A DNA stretch of 64,000 nt from NCBI GenBank assembly GCA_033064195.1, contig JARBJD010000056.1:186001-250000 (forward strand), read 5' to 3'. Source of the DNA: Blattamonas nauphoetae. Lineage: Eukaryota > Preaxostyla > Oxymonadida. This document shows positions 23,338 to 34,737 of the stretch, piece after piece. The notes beneath the pieces are model-generated. The model saw only the letters and a list, made by a program, of their open reading frames with translations. It made no database searches and was not told the origin of the DNA. Positions within the stretch are counted from its first letter, which is position 1; each line of letters starts with the position of its first letter. Both the position numbers and the translations under genes were made by a program.

Positions 23338-24354
23338 CTATCCCGAAACAAATCCAATCCAAATGTTTGCTCCAGAGTTATGAAGCATGTTCCACACCTT
23401 TACGGCGATGCTGACTGAGTTAAATCCTCGTCTTTCCGTAATGAGTCTTTGTTCATTTAAATCATCTAACCCTTCAGATTTTAATCGTCTGTACCGTTCA
23501 AATTGTGCGAAAGCCCATTCAGGAGGGTTTTCAAGCAGTTCACGATGGATAATAGATTGTCTGGAATAAAAATGGGCGAAAGGATTGTCTGTGTCAACTC
23601 TATCAAAAGAAGACATTGTCATGAAAGGAGTATCCAAAACGTCAATAAATTGGGCTGTAGGCTGATATAATGGTGTCAATGCGACGAGTGAAACCAAAAC
23701 GTCACAGAATCGATGATAGAGTTGATCATCAGACGGTGAACGGCTATTCAAGAATGCGGACTGAAGATATTCCTTCGATGGAAGAAATATATTATTCAGA
23801 AGTGTTTCCTGAACCTCATCGGAGCTGATTTCAAGGACATCATTCAGAATTGATAGTGACGACTCATCTTGGAGACTGAGGAGTCTATTATAGATTTCTA
23901 AAATGTAGGTGTGGGAAATATCGTCAACTTTGAGTGTGAGCGGTTTCAGAATAGACAGTAAACGACTGAAAAAGTTTGTTTGGACAATTTCGAATATGAG
24001 AGGAGGAGGCAAATCTGATATTATATGAGAGAGTGTACTGAGGGCGGAGTTTCTCAATGACGTTGACTTTGAGGCAACAATGGAGAGCATTCGTTCAACA
24101 AACCCTTGTGAGCGATTTCCCGTTGACGGGATCAACTCATGGATGATATCATGGTGTTCAAAATTGGAAATTCCCAATGGACGAAGGTGGATGAGGAATT
24201 TGTTTGCTTGTTCGAGATAAGCATCTGGAAAAGGCAGATCGTTACCAACCCACTCGGAGAGTGAGATGAGTGTTGATGTGGCTTTGTGGAGGGGGAGACA
24301 CCGATTGAGGTTAATATCGAGGAACGCCAGTGTGTGGTCAGGTGAAGGGCACAT
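23338..24354 (-). CDS. Orphan helical (HEAT-like) protein
   Basis: A single-exon protein of 338 residues with a true ATG at 24354. The sequence is almost entirely amphipathic helices with Leu/Ile/Ser-rich spacing (RNSALSTLSHIISDLPPPLI, SRLLSILKPLTLKVDDIS), resembling an irregular HEAT/ARM solenoid. No signal peptide, transmembrane segment or catalytic motif. I do not recognise a named family. A similar style is seen in the first 190 residues of the orphan at 32866-34686, suggesting related paralogues, but this is by eye. It starts divergently from the PIKfyve gene, 220 bases apart. Confidence 0.7.
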   Translation of the reverse strand: MCPSPDHTLAFLDINLNRCLPLHKATSTLISLSEWVGNDLPFPDAYLEQANKFLIHLRPLGISNFEHHDIIHELIPSTGNRSQGFVERMLSIVASKSTSLRNSALSTLSHIISDLPPPLIFEIVQTNFFSRLLSILKPLTLKVDDISHTYILEIYNRLLSLQDESSLSILNDVLEISSDEVQETLLNNIFLPSKEYLQSAFLNSRSPSDDQLYHRFCDVLVSLVALTPLYQPTAQFIDVLDTPFMTMSSFDRVDTDNPFAHFYSRQSIIHRELLENPPEWAFAQFERYRRLKSEGLDDLNEQRLITERRGFNSVSIAVKVWNMLHNSGANIWIGFVSG

Positions 24355-24574
24355 TGCTATTCACAACCTTTAATTCAAATTGGATCGACCCTTTCTGAGA
24401 TGCAGTGTGTGGAAGAAATTACTATCACTGATAGCATATCTTTATAGTTTGTACTCTCTTCCTATCTCCTCGTTTTATTGTTCCGTCATCCTTTCAACCT
24501 CCCTCTTTCTGGTTCAAACTCTGATCAAATTCTCATTTCGCCCATCTTGATCAACTAGGATATCAGACCAACTA

Positions 24575-27500
24575 ATGACGGAATCTGTGATTTTTCGCAC
24601 ATTTTCAGGTCAGAAAGAATTCCATTTTCCATTCCTCTCACCGGAAGAGGTTCTTCAGCCGATTGAACAAAACATCAACAGTCCTCATCGGCGATATCGA
24701 GAAACCATGGAACTCCTGGCCGAAAACGTCTTAAAATCGATTCGGTACGTCGACATGGCCCCATTTTCCACAACTTCTCCAACTGTGAACAACCTCACAT
24801 CAATCCCCCATTCTCCATCAATTCTCTCACTGTCTTGTGATACCGAACAGCGATCTGATAACACCCCACACATTTCCATCTCGTCATCATTTGTTTCATT
24901 CCTGTGCGATAATGAGTTCCTCCGCCATTTTGACTCTGAATTCTTCAGAGAGCTCTTCTTCAAAGAGGTCATCCGAAAACACGTCCGTCAATCCCTCTGG
25001 ACTTTACTCTCTTTGATTCATGTGCCCCTTGATTGGGCAGATCTCCTACTCAGCCTCACAAGCCACACACTCCAAAACGAGAATAGTCATGAATGGTTTT
25101 TAAGCACTCCACAACATAGGACACCAACACAACCACTCTTTACTCACACAGGTCCACAACACATACCAAATTCACGTCGAATAATCTTCAGGTCATTGCC
25201 TGGAGGATCAAATGCCAGACTTGACTCCTTCGTGTTCAATGGGGTTGTTATTGATGCTAATCCGATTACACGTGAAAAAACTCGCCTGGGTGGACGTAAG
25301 GCACGTGTTGCGTTGTTTGATTGCCGACTCGATGGATTGAAAAGTCATAAAGACAGAAAGCCTGACAATGTGGAGAAAACTATTGATGAAAAAGGAAACA
25401 TCGTCAGGACTGATGAGCAAACGCCAGAAGCAACTGAATCCAAAATTTTTTTCTTTGATGAACAGATGAAAATGACACTAGAATCAAAATGGGAGCTTAT
25501 TCATCGATATATCACAGCCTTTGGGATTAATTTGATCTTCACAACACATATTGTTACGCAGGAAGTTCAGTCTCTCCTTGATCGAAGCAACATCGCAATC
25601 TTTGTAATCTCACCTGAAAAAATGGCCCTTCTCTCGTTTTCACTCAATCTTCCGCTTGTCACAGATAGCCTACAGTTGAATCCTCGCCAGATTGCAGTAT
25701 GTGACTGGTGGAAGTGTGTTTGGGTCGAAGACGAAACAATAAGAACAGACTCAATTGATACATCCTCGCCAGAAGAACTCTCTATATCCTCTCCTCGAAG
25801 TCCAGTTTGGGCTGATGAACTGGATGATGAAGACTATTTCCCACCTGAGAAACCTCCTGAATTGCAGTGGGACCTTGAAGATGAGATGGTCCAAATTGGA
25901 CACAAAAAGGCCGGACTCCAAAGAGACCACTTGATCCCCGGAGAAGTTAGCCCCAGTCTTCTGGCCCTATCTCCAGATGCAGCTGTCTCTGAAAAGGGAA
26001 AATGGGTTTTATTCATGAACACTGAATCCCAACCACACACACAAACCATTTGTCTTCGTGGTGCACCAATGACTATTCTATCTCGTGTCACAAACGTAGG
26101 CCGGATTTGTTTGCAGCTTCTCAGAGCTGGGCAGGCCGATTGTTCATTGTGGATGGCTCTTCATATGCATCCATCGACCTTCACTCAAGATCGGACAGTT
26201 TCGTCTCCTTTTCCTTTCGATACATTTGGATCAATCTTTCCGAGAAAAAAGCTGATCTCTCCACTTCCTCCTCCGATTCGGTCTGAAGATGGAGGTGCGT
26301 ACTCGCCAAATACAGATGATGCACAATCAACTGAACGTGTGTTTCCAGAAAATGAAGAAAAACGAATTTTATTCAGTTCAGCGTTTCACTTTCTTCCTAT
26401 TACACTGGAATCTCAGGCAACACAAGAGATGAAGTGGTTGGAAGAGATGTTTCAACTCTCATCACTAATCAGGACTCTCAAACAGATTATCCAAAACACT
26501 ACCAGTTCCCCTGGAGCTGATCTGCAAATGAAAACGTCTCCAGGCGTGGATTCGAAACTTCAAATTGCTGGGTATCATATTACTGATGCGAGTTTGCATG
26601 AGCAAGTATCAACAATCCTCCACGAAATACTCGCTTTAGTGTCACATAAAAGCCACAATTTCCTCTCATCAGAAGAAATCACAACTAATTTACTCGATCT
26701 TATCTTCATGCCCTCATCCACTGTCCAGAACCAACCGAGATCATCTCAAGCAATCCTAAAAGAACGCCACTTTCGCAAACGGCAAATAAATTCAAAGTTT
26801 CCATACCTATCTAAGATTCCTCATAATATACTGTGGATGTATGATTGTCACTATGTACCTCGAACATTATTGATGAACGAGATTGATCGATGTCTCCCAT
26901 CGCCAATTTCTGAGACACGAATCATATCGATCCAAAAAACACTTGGCAATGAACTCAACATTGACATTACAAAACACATATTGGAATATCTCCTTCTGAT
27001 TGTCGATAAAACTACCAAAGATGCAATCCAACAAGAAATCGTGAAACCTTCACTCTCCGAAGTCCTAACACAAACCACTTTCTTCAATCGCCTTGAACAG
27101 TTTCTGTCGTCAGGCACCCCCCTTGAGACTGCAGAACTTCGCCAAATTCTCTCGTCACAAATTCCTTTATTCATCAGCTCATTCCCTCGCATGTCATTTG
27201 TTCTCCGAGATGCTGACAACACTCAGCAGCGCGTGATGTACAATTCAAGTGTGTGTGTTGTGGTTGTGAACAGTTCAGAAGGTTCAAGAACTGCAGAGGC
27301 CACCGAAAGAGACGAGGCACTGAATCAAACTCTCCCACAACAATCTCCCCAAGCTCGCTCTGAATCACCAAAGCTCACTCAGAAGTTCGAGGACGATGAT
27401 GACGAGGCAGATGGGAGGATAATCTCTGTCACACAGAAACCTCCAACGTCGAGGATGTTCCCCCTCAAAACGAGGTCGGCGAAGTTGATTTCTGCTCGTC

Positions 27501-30500
27501 CGGAATTCCCATCGCAAAGTCTGTCGTTGTCTCCTTCCGAAGCCAACCTGAAGTCTCGCTCGTCCAGAGCGGAATTGGAGGAGAATGAGGGTTTGGGGCT
27601 GTCTGGACAAGGGTTGGATCGGAGGGAGAGTTTAAGTCATCTGATCTCAACTGCGTCTCACACACTCATCAGCAGCAGCAAGGGACAAACGGTCTCTCGC
27701 CTCAGAACTTTCTCTGACAACCTCGATGAGGAACCTGCGTCATCGCTCACAACTCTCTCGTTTGGCCAATCGAATGGAACATCTTTTCGAACGTTGTTTA
27801 CATCTCGAGTGATGACGACGAAACAGTTTTGTGTGCAAGGAGAGACGATTGTTCTCAACACTCTCCATGCAACACCAATGAACACGCTCGGGCACTTTGT
27901 CTTGACTCGTCTTCATCCAATTTCTCGTTGCATTCGATGCGGACAGAATAAAAGCAATCATTGCGATACTTTTGAGATCTTGGGACATCGTGTTGATGCC
28001 ACTGTCGAGACCAACGATCAGTCTGCCATGCAAGACGAGCAGGAGCAAGTGTACATGTGGATTCAATGCAGAAAATGCAGAGCTCAACTCACTCCTCCTG
28101 TTGTTGCTTCCAGCTCCATCCTCAACATGCCGCTTGCTCGTTTTTTGGATCTGTTATATTCGTGTGAATGCGATCGATTGATTCCGTATCAGTTTACGAA
28201 CTCACAACTCGACACAAAGCCAGAATACCCTCGAAAGAGCCGACCGACCCTCCAATCAATGAAAGATCTCGTCGCCCAAAAAACCAATCTTCCAGCCTCG
28301 CAGCTTCCTGTCTCCATTCCTAATCCACAATTCACGGAACCAACGACAGAAGCTGGTTCTCTCACGTTCAACCACATTTCTCCCAGTCTGATGGGAAGTC
28401 CTCCGATGCTCTCTCCTCGAATGAGTCTGAATGCTGTCGTCCCCATCGCTTTATCATCGCCAGTGAATGTGACAAGATCTGTCTTGCTGGCAACCTCTGA
28501 CTCTTATCCTTCTCCGATCCAGCCGCAAATCCCTGTCCCTCTCCAACCGCAGATCCAATCTGACGTGAATGGTTGGTATCCGCTCCCTTTCATTCCTCGA
28601 TACAACCATCCCCTGTCGCAGAGAAGCGATCGAGAGTCTCCAGGACCCTCGCCAGGACCGTCACCTCGTCTCCCCACTGTTCAGTGTCAACACTCAACAC
28701 TCAGTGGATCTACTGTCTGCTTCTCGTCAGGATCGACCACCGTGAAGTTTGAACATTGGACCACAACTCCACTGTCCGTGAGTCTTCCGCATCCCGTTCT
28801 GGAGTGGAATGTCAGCACAGAACAGACAAGATTCGAAGAAGAATGGGGCAGCCTGAAATTGGCTCTGAACCGTCTCGTTCAGACTCTGAAAGGAAAACTT
28901 GAATCGGTGACGTCTCTTCTCGACATCCTCCCCAACTCGGCGACGATTGCGTCTGCATTTCTCGTCGCTGTTGCTGACCAGAGCAAATGGATGGAAAAGA
29001 AAATTGATCAAATTGTGTTCGAGCCCTCGATCTTCTTAAAAACTGATGTCAAATCAACACCGGTGGTTGTGAATGGCTTCGCTCTCAGCCAGCTGAAATG
29101 TCAAATCCTTTTGATGAGCCTCCACTGGAATGGGAGGCTTTCGCAACTACAGATCGCCTTTGTTACTGAACTGCACTCGGCTGTGATTGCGGAGTATCAA
29201 AGGAACAATATTCTCTCCAGCGACCCGTCCAAACATAACGAAACAGAAGAAATTAACGCTTTCTTCACCAACCAAATGATGAACGAGACAGTTCGGCCGG
29301 ACGATCCTCTCATGTCTGAACAGACTGAAGATTTCATGCGAAACACACTCATTGGAACGAAAACTATAAAGCCAAAGCGATCGGGACTTCGACGAGCTCT
29401 CAAAGACACGGAAATCACCATCCAACACGTCCTCGGGCATTATGCGCCGTTTGCTGAAGAACTGTTGAAAGAACCTGTGTCGAGTTTGGACGACCACAAA
29501 GCGTTCCAACTCATCACCAAACTCCAAAAGGCGAGACTGTCGAAAGACGTGAAAAAGGAGGTTCAGAGGATTCTGACGACGGAGATGGAAGAGGAGCCGC
29601 ATGCTGCAGACATGATTCGGAAGGAGTTTGAAAGGAAGATGGAGGAGACTCTGAGGCGGCAGGAGGACGAGAATGCCAAAAGAGTCGAAGACGGGTCAGA
29701 GCAATGTGAATCAGTAAACTTCTCGCCTCAAACAACAATCACCCCAAGTTTCCCGTCTCACTCCCCCAAAGCTCGATCACTCGCTTTGAGGCATCGAAGG
29801 AACCCGTCAGACCAGCCACCTCGCATCGAGCCGCCACAGTTCGTGGATGAGACACTGAACATCGGGGAAAGACTGGATGGTGATGGACAGGATCGAAGGG
29901 CAGCCCTTCAGATCAACTTCAACGCTCTCGACAACATCCTGTTCGGACACCAGAAAGTTAACTCAATGGAATCGATTGAGAGTCAGGTAACAACTCACAC
30001 GAAATATTCTTCCACTTCGGACCAGCAGACGATTGTGGAGACGATGGCAACTCAGTCTCCTGAGATAAAGATCACGAGCTTTCAGAGCAATACAGGTGTG
30101 AAAAAGGAAAGACGATCCTTGGATTTTCAGATTATTCTTCTTTCCCTGTTTGTATCGTGATTCTCTGATTTATGACGTTTTTTGTCTCAATCATTCCTTT
30201 TTTGATTCTTTTCGGAATTTCAGAAACACCAGACGATCTTGAGACTATCCAAGCACAGATTGACAAGCGGATCGGAGACATGCTCCGAAAGAGGAAGGCA
30301 CGGCATCAGAATCTGAACGGGATCGTCGAAAAGAGCACCAGCATCGATCGAGCAATCACCTCTCTCTCGTCTTTCCTTGATGAGACATCTGCTCCTTTCA
30401 CAGCTTTTGAGAGCGAGATTCGAGGGAAGAGAATTCCTCTTCCCGCAAAGAATCAGGAATTATTGTTTGTTCTTTATTCTTCTTCTTCTTGCATCCAACT

Positions 30501-32370
30501 ACTTTTCTCTCGTTCCTCAGAAATGACACCAGCATCGATCTTGACGTCTCCCCGTTCCTCCCTTTCGTCATCACTCACGCCGCACCTCGCGAGACACCTC
30601 GACTCGATCCAGAAGACAGCCCTGTCAATGAGAAGTTTGACAATGAAGCAGGACTCCCAACAGTCCAAGAACACCACGAGATTGGTGAAGAAGCAGAGTC
30701 GGGGCTCGAAGTTGGCGTTGAACCAGATGGCAATGAAGAAGAGCAAGAAATAGAAGAAGAGGAAGAGTATGAAAGTGAAGATGACGAAACAGGGATCGAG
30801 CTCCCTCCTGGAACAGATCCGATCTGGGCAACGCTCCCTCCACTCTCATCATCTCTCCGCTCGTACATCTCTTCTCTCCATCCCTGTCTTCCGAGCGGCC
30901 TGTTTGGTGAGAAGGTGCTGGTGGACGAGAACGAGGTCACATCTCTCATTGCGTCAGTCCTCCTGTCTCGTGGCTATTTGGACTGTGTTCTGAAGAGCGC
31001 AGCGATGTGTGTTGGAGTTCCAACACTCATGGATGAGGGACTGTGGACAGAGCAGATGGAAAATTCTGAAGACGCTGTCCCAAAAATGATAACAGGCGAT
31101 CTGTCGTCGAATCAGTCGATGCAGACTCCAGCCTCAATCACCCTTTCCTCGACTCCTCCATCGGCCCCATTCCATATCGATCCAATCTTGAAATCAGATT
31201 CAACCATCCAAGCTTGTTTGGAGTGTTCGTCTCGAGATGATTACTGTTGCCGCTACAGCGACGGGAAGATGCATCTCTCGATCACTCTCCACTACTCTCT
31301 CCAATTTCACGCTCTCCGCGCCAAAACAATCGGAAATTGGCGGTTCATCCACTCTCTCCTCCGCTGCTCCTTCCTCGACGCGAAAGGAGGCAAGTCGAAT
31401 GCTTCGTTCTTCCGCACGGGAGATAAACGATTTGTGGTAAAACAGATTTCGGGAGTCGAGATGAGACAGTTGCTGGAATCAGCCTTCGATTATTTCTACC
31501 ACTACAGCGACACAGTGTTTGGAGGAAGCGGGTCGCTTCTTCTTCCGATTGTTGCCATAGCGACTGTGCAACAAGCCCAATGTATGTCAAATGAGATTGT
31601 TCTGTGATGGTTGGTGTAATCGCTTCTTTCTTTCACGAATTCCGTTCTCGACTCATCATCTCTTTTCATCCTTCTCTCAGCCTCCGATGCGAACTCATCA
31701 GTCCCAATCGCCACCAAACGCCACGCCCGCCACTACGTCATCATGGAAAACCAATCCTACGACCAGACATACATCATCAGCTTCGATCTGAAGGGATCAA
31801 TCCGAAACAGACTGGTCAAAGACACGGGGTTGTTTGGAGGAGTTCTGCAAGACTCGAACTATCTTGAGATGATGTTCAACTGGAGAATGAAGTTGGAGAC
31901 GCACGATTGGCAGAAGCTGATTGAATGTGCCGATCGTGATTCAAAATTCTTGTGTGATCTGAATGTGATCGACTACTCGCTGCTGGTTGGAGTGAGGGAA
32001 GACTCACCCGTCATTCATGTTGGGATAATTGATTATATTAGACAATACACGTGGGACAAACAGCTCGAAGTATGTTTCTTGTTATAGTGGTGTTCTTTTG
32101 TGATATTAATCGGTCATTTCCTTTCTTCTGCCTCATACTCTTGTGTTCACTCACTCTCTTCTCTCACAATCTCAGTCAATTGTCAAGAAAACGGGGATAT
32201 TAGGGCAAGGCTCGCTGACACCAACCATCATTAGGCCAAGTGAATATCGCCAGCGTTTTATGGATTCTGTGAAGGTCTACTTCACTCAAATCCCAGCTCG
32301 ATTTGAGCTCTGTCTCGGGATCGAGCTGTCGTCGGAGAATAGTTGTGAGGAGGATTCAGATAATGGATGA
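24575..32370 (+). CDS. PIKfyve/Fab1-type phosphatidylinositol-3-phosphate 5-kinase
   Basis: Five exons: 24575-30095, 30224-30464, 30521-31581, 31681-32069, 32176-32370; introns 128, 56, 99 and 106 nt; 2468 residues. The CCT/chaperonin-like domain lies at about 208-382 (LDSFVFNGVVIDANP, INLIFTTHIVTQEVQSLLDR). The Fab1-specific Cys-rich region is at about 1085-1208 (ISRCIRCGQNKSNHC, WIQCRKCRAQL). The C-terminal PIP-kinase domain runs from about 2130 to 2468, with the ATP lysine in RFVVKQI, the catalytic DLKGSIRNR, the NVIDYSLLVG motif, and an activation-loop region (TGILGQGSLTPTII). No FYVE or DEP domain is present at the N-terminus. The enzyme makes PI(3,5)P2 on endolysosomal membranes. The long linkers are Ser/Pro-rich and poorly ordered. 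Confidence 0.9.
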
Positions 32371-32865
32371 ATTGTGGGAGATGGGTGTCTCCGAGTGGTT
32401 GTGATATCATCTTTGTTTGACCCTCTCATCGTTGTCTTCATTCCTCTTGTTTTATTATGTCTTTCTTGATCTCGAGGGTCCTGTGAATTCAGGTATCATC
32501 ACACAACCACATCTCTGATGACTTTTCTTCAAAACATTCCTGGCTACAGTCGAACAGAGATGAGTTTATTCGAGATGAAGAAGTGGATGGATCAAAAAAG
32601 CGGTGTTGGTGTGTAGGCGCTGAAAATTCATTGTTATTATAGTGTCGGGAGAAAATGACTTATGAGCATGCTTTCGTAGCTTTGAAAGGATGAAAAAGCT
32701 CCAAAGAAAGAGGCGGTATGGTGAAGTAATCTGCCCGGTCATCTTAGAACATTCAGTCGAGATTTGATATCATTGAGGAACACCTCCTTCACATGTCCGA
32801 ATGTCTCGTGACAAATCGCTGATTCGATGTGGGGACCCCTCCACCCGAAGACTTCACGTGTGCAT
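32371..32865. other. Intergenic between convergent genes, no gene seen
   Basis: 495 bases between the PIKfyve stop and the stop of the minus-strand orphan. No open frame of note, no repeat. Confidence 0.5.
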
Positions 32866-34686
32866 CTATTTTGATTGAGCATCGCTTGATCCTGATGGTG
32901 TCTTGTGGAGTGTCTTGGGCAATGGTTTTCGTTTTCCGTCCTTGTTGGCCCTCTCCTTCCACCATTTCACTTCTTCTTCCAACTCAAACACTCTCTGCTC
33001 CAGCTGACAATTCGCCTTTCTCAATCGAATCATCTCCTGCCTGAACAGTCGATCTCCTTCTTCTGATTTCTTGTTCGTGTGTGTCAGAAATTGTTCCTCA
33101 AACGCAAATGCTGTCTTTGTCAGAATGGACTCGGTGGGGGCTGTTTGTTCGGGTGGGTTTGCAGGCAATGGGGGAAGGGAAGCTGTCTCGGGAGAGTTGT
33201 GAAGGAGTTGACTTTGATTTGTTGACTTTGTGTGTGATACCAATTTGTAGGTAGATTCCAGTGAAGGTGTGATGAGTCTTGTGTTGGTGTTTTCAGCATC
33301 TTCTTTTGTTTGATCCATCTCTGGTTCTGCTGAGATGACTGGCATGGCAGGAAACGGAGAAATTGAAGGTGCGTCGAGGGTTGTACTTGAAAGTGTTGTC
33401 TGGAAGAACAAATCATGCGAAAAAAGTGTGGGAGATGAGGTAATTTGGGGTTCAGATGTGAAGAATGGGGAGTCATTTTGAGTTGATTGAGGAGGGAAAG
33501 GAGATGAAGTAGATGGAGAAATAATTGGTGAGTGGGAATGTAGAGGCTCTGGAGACTGATTGACTGTATTTAGAGAGGCGAAAGCTCTCGTGATTTCGTT
33601 TGATTTTTCAGATGATGAGTGAGAATCCTTTCCCTGGCTAACAAGAGAAATATTCTCGTCTTGTTCACGAAGATGCATACTGGGAGTGACATCTTCTTCA
33701 GTGTTGATGTCACCACCGAATCCATGGTTGAGAAGAGTGAGAGGGTTCGAACTGTGATCGTTCATGAGATGCTCAGATAATTGGGGTTGGCCAACAACAA
33801 AACTCGTCATTCCGCTTTCAACAAGATTTAGCATGTCATCATCTTCATTGGTGTGGCCTGAAATTGTGGGACTTGTTGGAAATTGGATGATCTTATCGAT
33901 TGAGAGTTGGTCGATCGTCTTAATGCGATTGCCAATTTCTTCAATTTGTGCTTTGTCCTCCATATGAAGGAGGTCATCAATCCTATCCATATTCGGAAAT
34001 GGCGCCCATTTCAATTCTTTTTCTTTGCACATGGAGAAGAGCGACATTGTGTCATGATCGAGGCGAATTTGGGTAAAGCATGGTAATTGCTTCAATGTTT
34101 TGAATATTTCGTAGGAATACCGATTTGGAGTGCCTGATATTGCCTCAGTCATGAAGAAAACACTTTTATCGAGGATATGTGCTTGTTTCCTCACGTTTTT
34201 TGATCTATGAATGCAGCTCAGAAGATACAGTGCGTAAATATGGAGATCAATGAGACCTGAGACACGAGTTTCAAGATGAATTTGAGAAAAAAGGCAGAAC
34301 GATCATCGGTCAAGTTAGAGACCAGATATTTGATAATATGTGTCTCATCCCAGTCAATATCATCTCCAACTGTTGAAAAAGGGAGAAAGAGATCATTAGG
34401 TAAAAGGGAATACAAACCAAAGTGATGGATGGAGATGAGAATACAAATGCCACACTTTCTTGCGACAAACGTTCTGAAATTTAGAAATTCGATAATATTG
34501 GTCAATAAACTTTGCTTGACAGCTGATTTACAATTTGACTCTGCAAATATCAATAAGTGTATTGAGAAAAAGACTGTTCAAAAAAGATTCCCATATAGGG
34601 AGGAGGTTGAGATATGATGCCGCATTTTCGGTTCTTGAGGCCTCACATAACATTGAACTTAGAGTTTTCCAAGGAATTGCCGTCAT
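32866..34686 (-). CDS. Orphan protein: helical N-terminus, C-terminal coiled coil
   Basis: Four exons: 34686-34575, 34540-34418, 34369-34264, 34204-32866; introns 34, 48 and 59 nt; 559 residues. It starts MTAIPWKTLSSMLCEASRTE. Residues 1-190 are helix-rich (YLNLLPIWESFLNKSNCK, KYLVSNLTDDRSAFFLKFIL) and resemble the irregular solenoid of the orphan at 23338. Residues about 200-470 are Ser/Thr/Pro-rich and probably disordered. A coiled coil near the end (FRQEMIRLRKANCQLEQRVF, LEEEVKWWKERA) could mediate oligomerisation. No named family recognised. Exons 1-3 were found by splice phase and read as continuous protein. The 34-nt first intron is the shortest well-supported one in the window. The start codon is 51 bases from that of the divergent gene. 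Confidence 0.7.
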
Positions 34687-34737
34687 TGATGAGGTGGAGA
34701 TAGTCAAGCGACATGGATGTAGGGCATGATCAAATCA

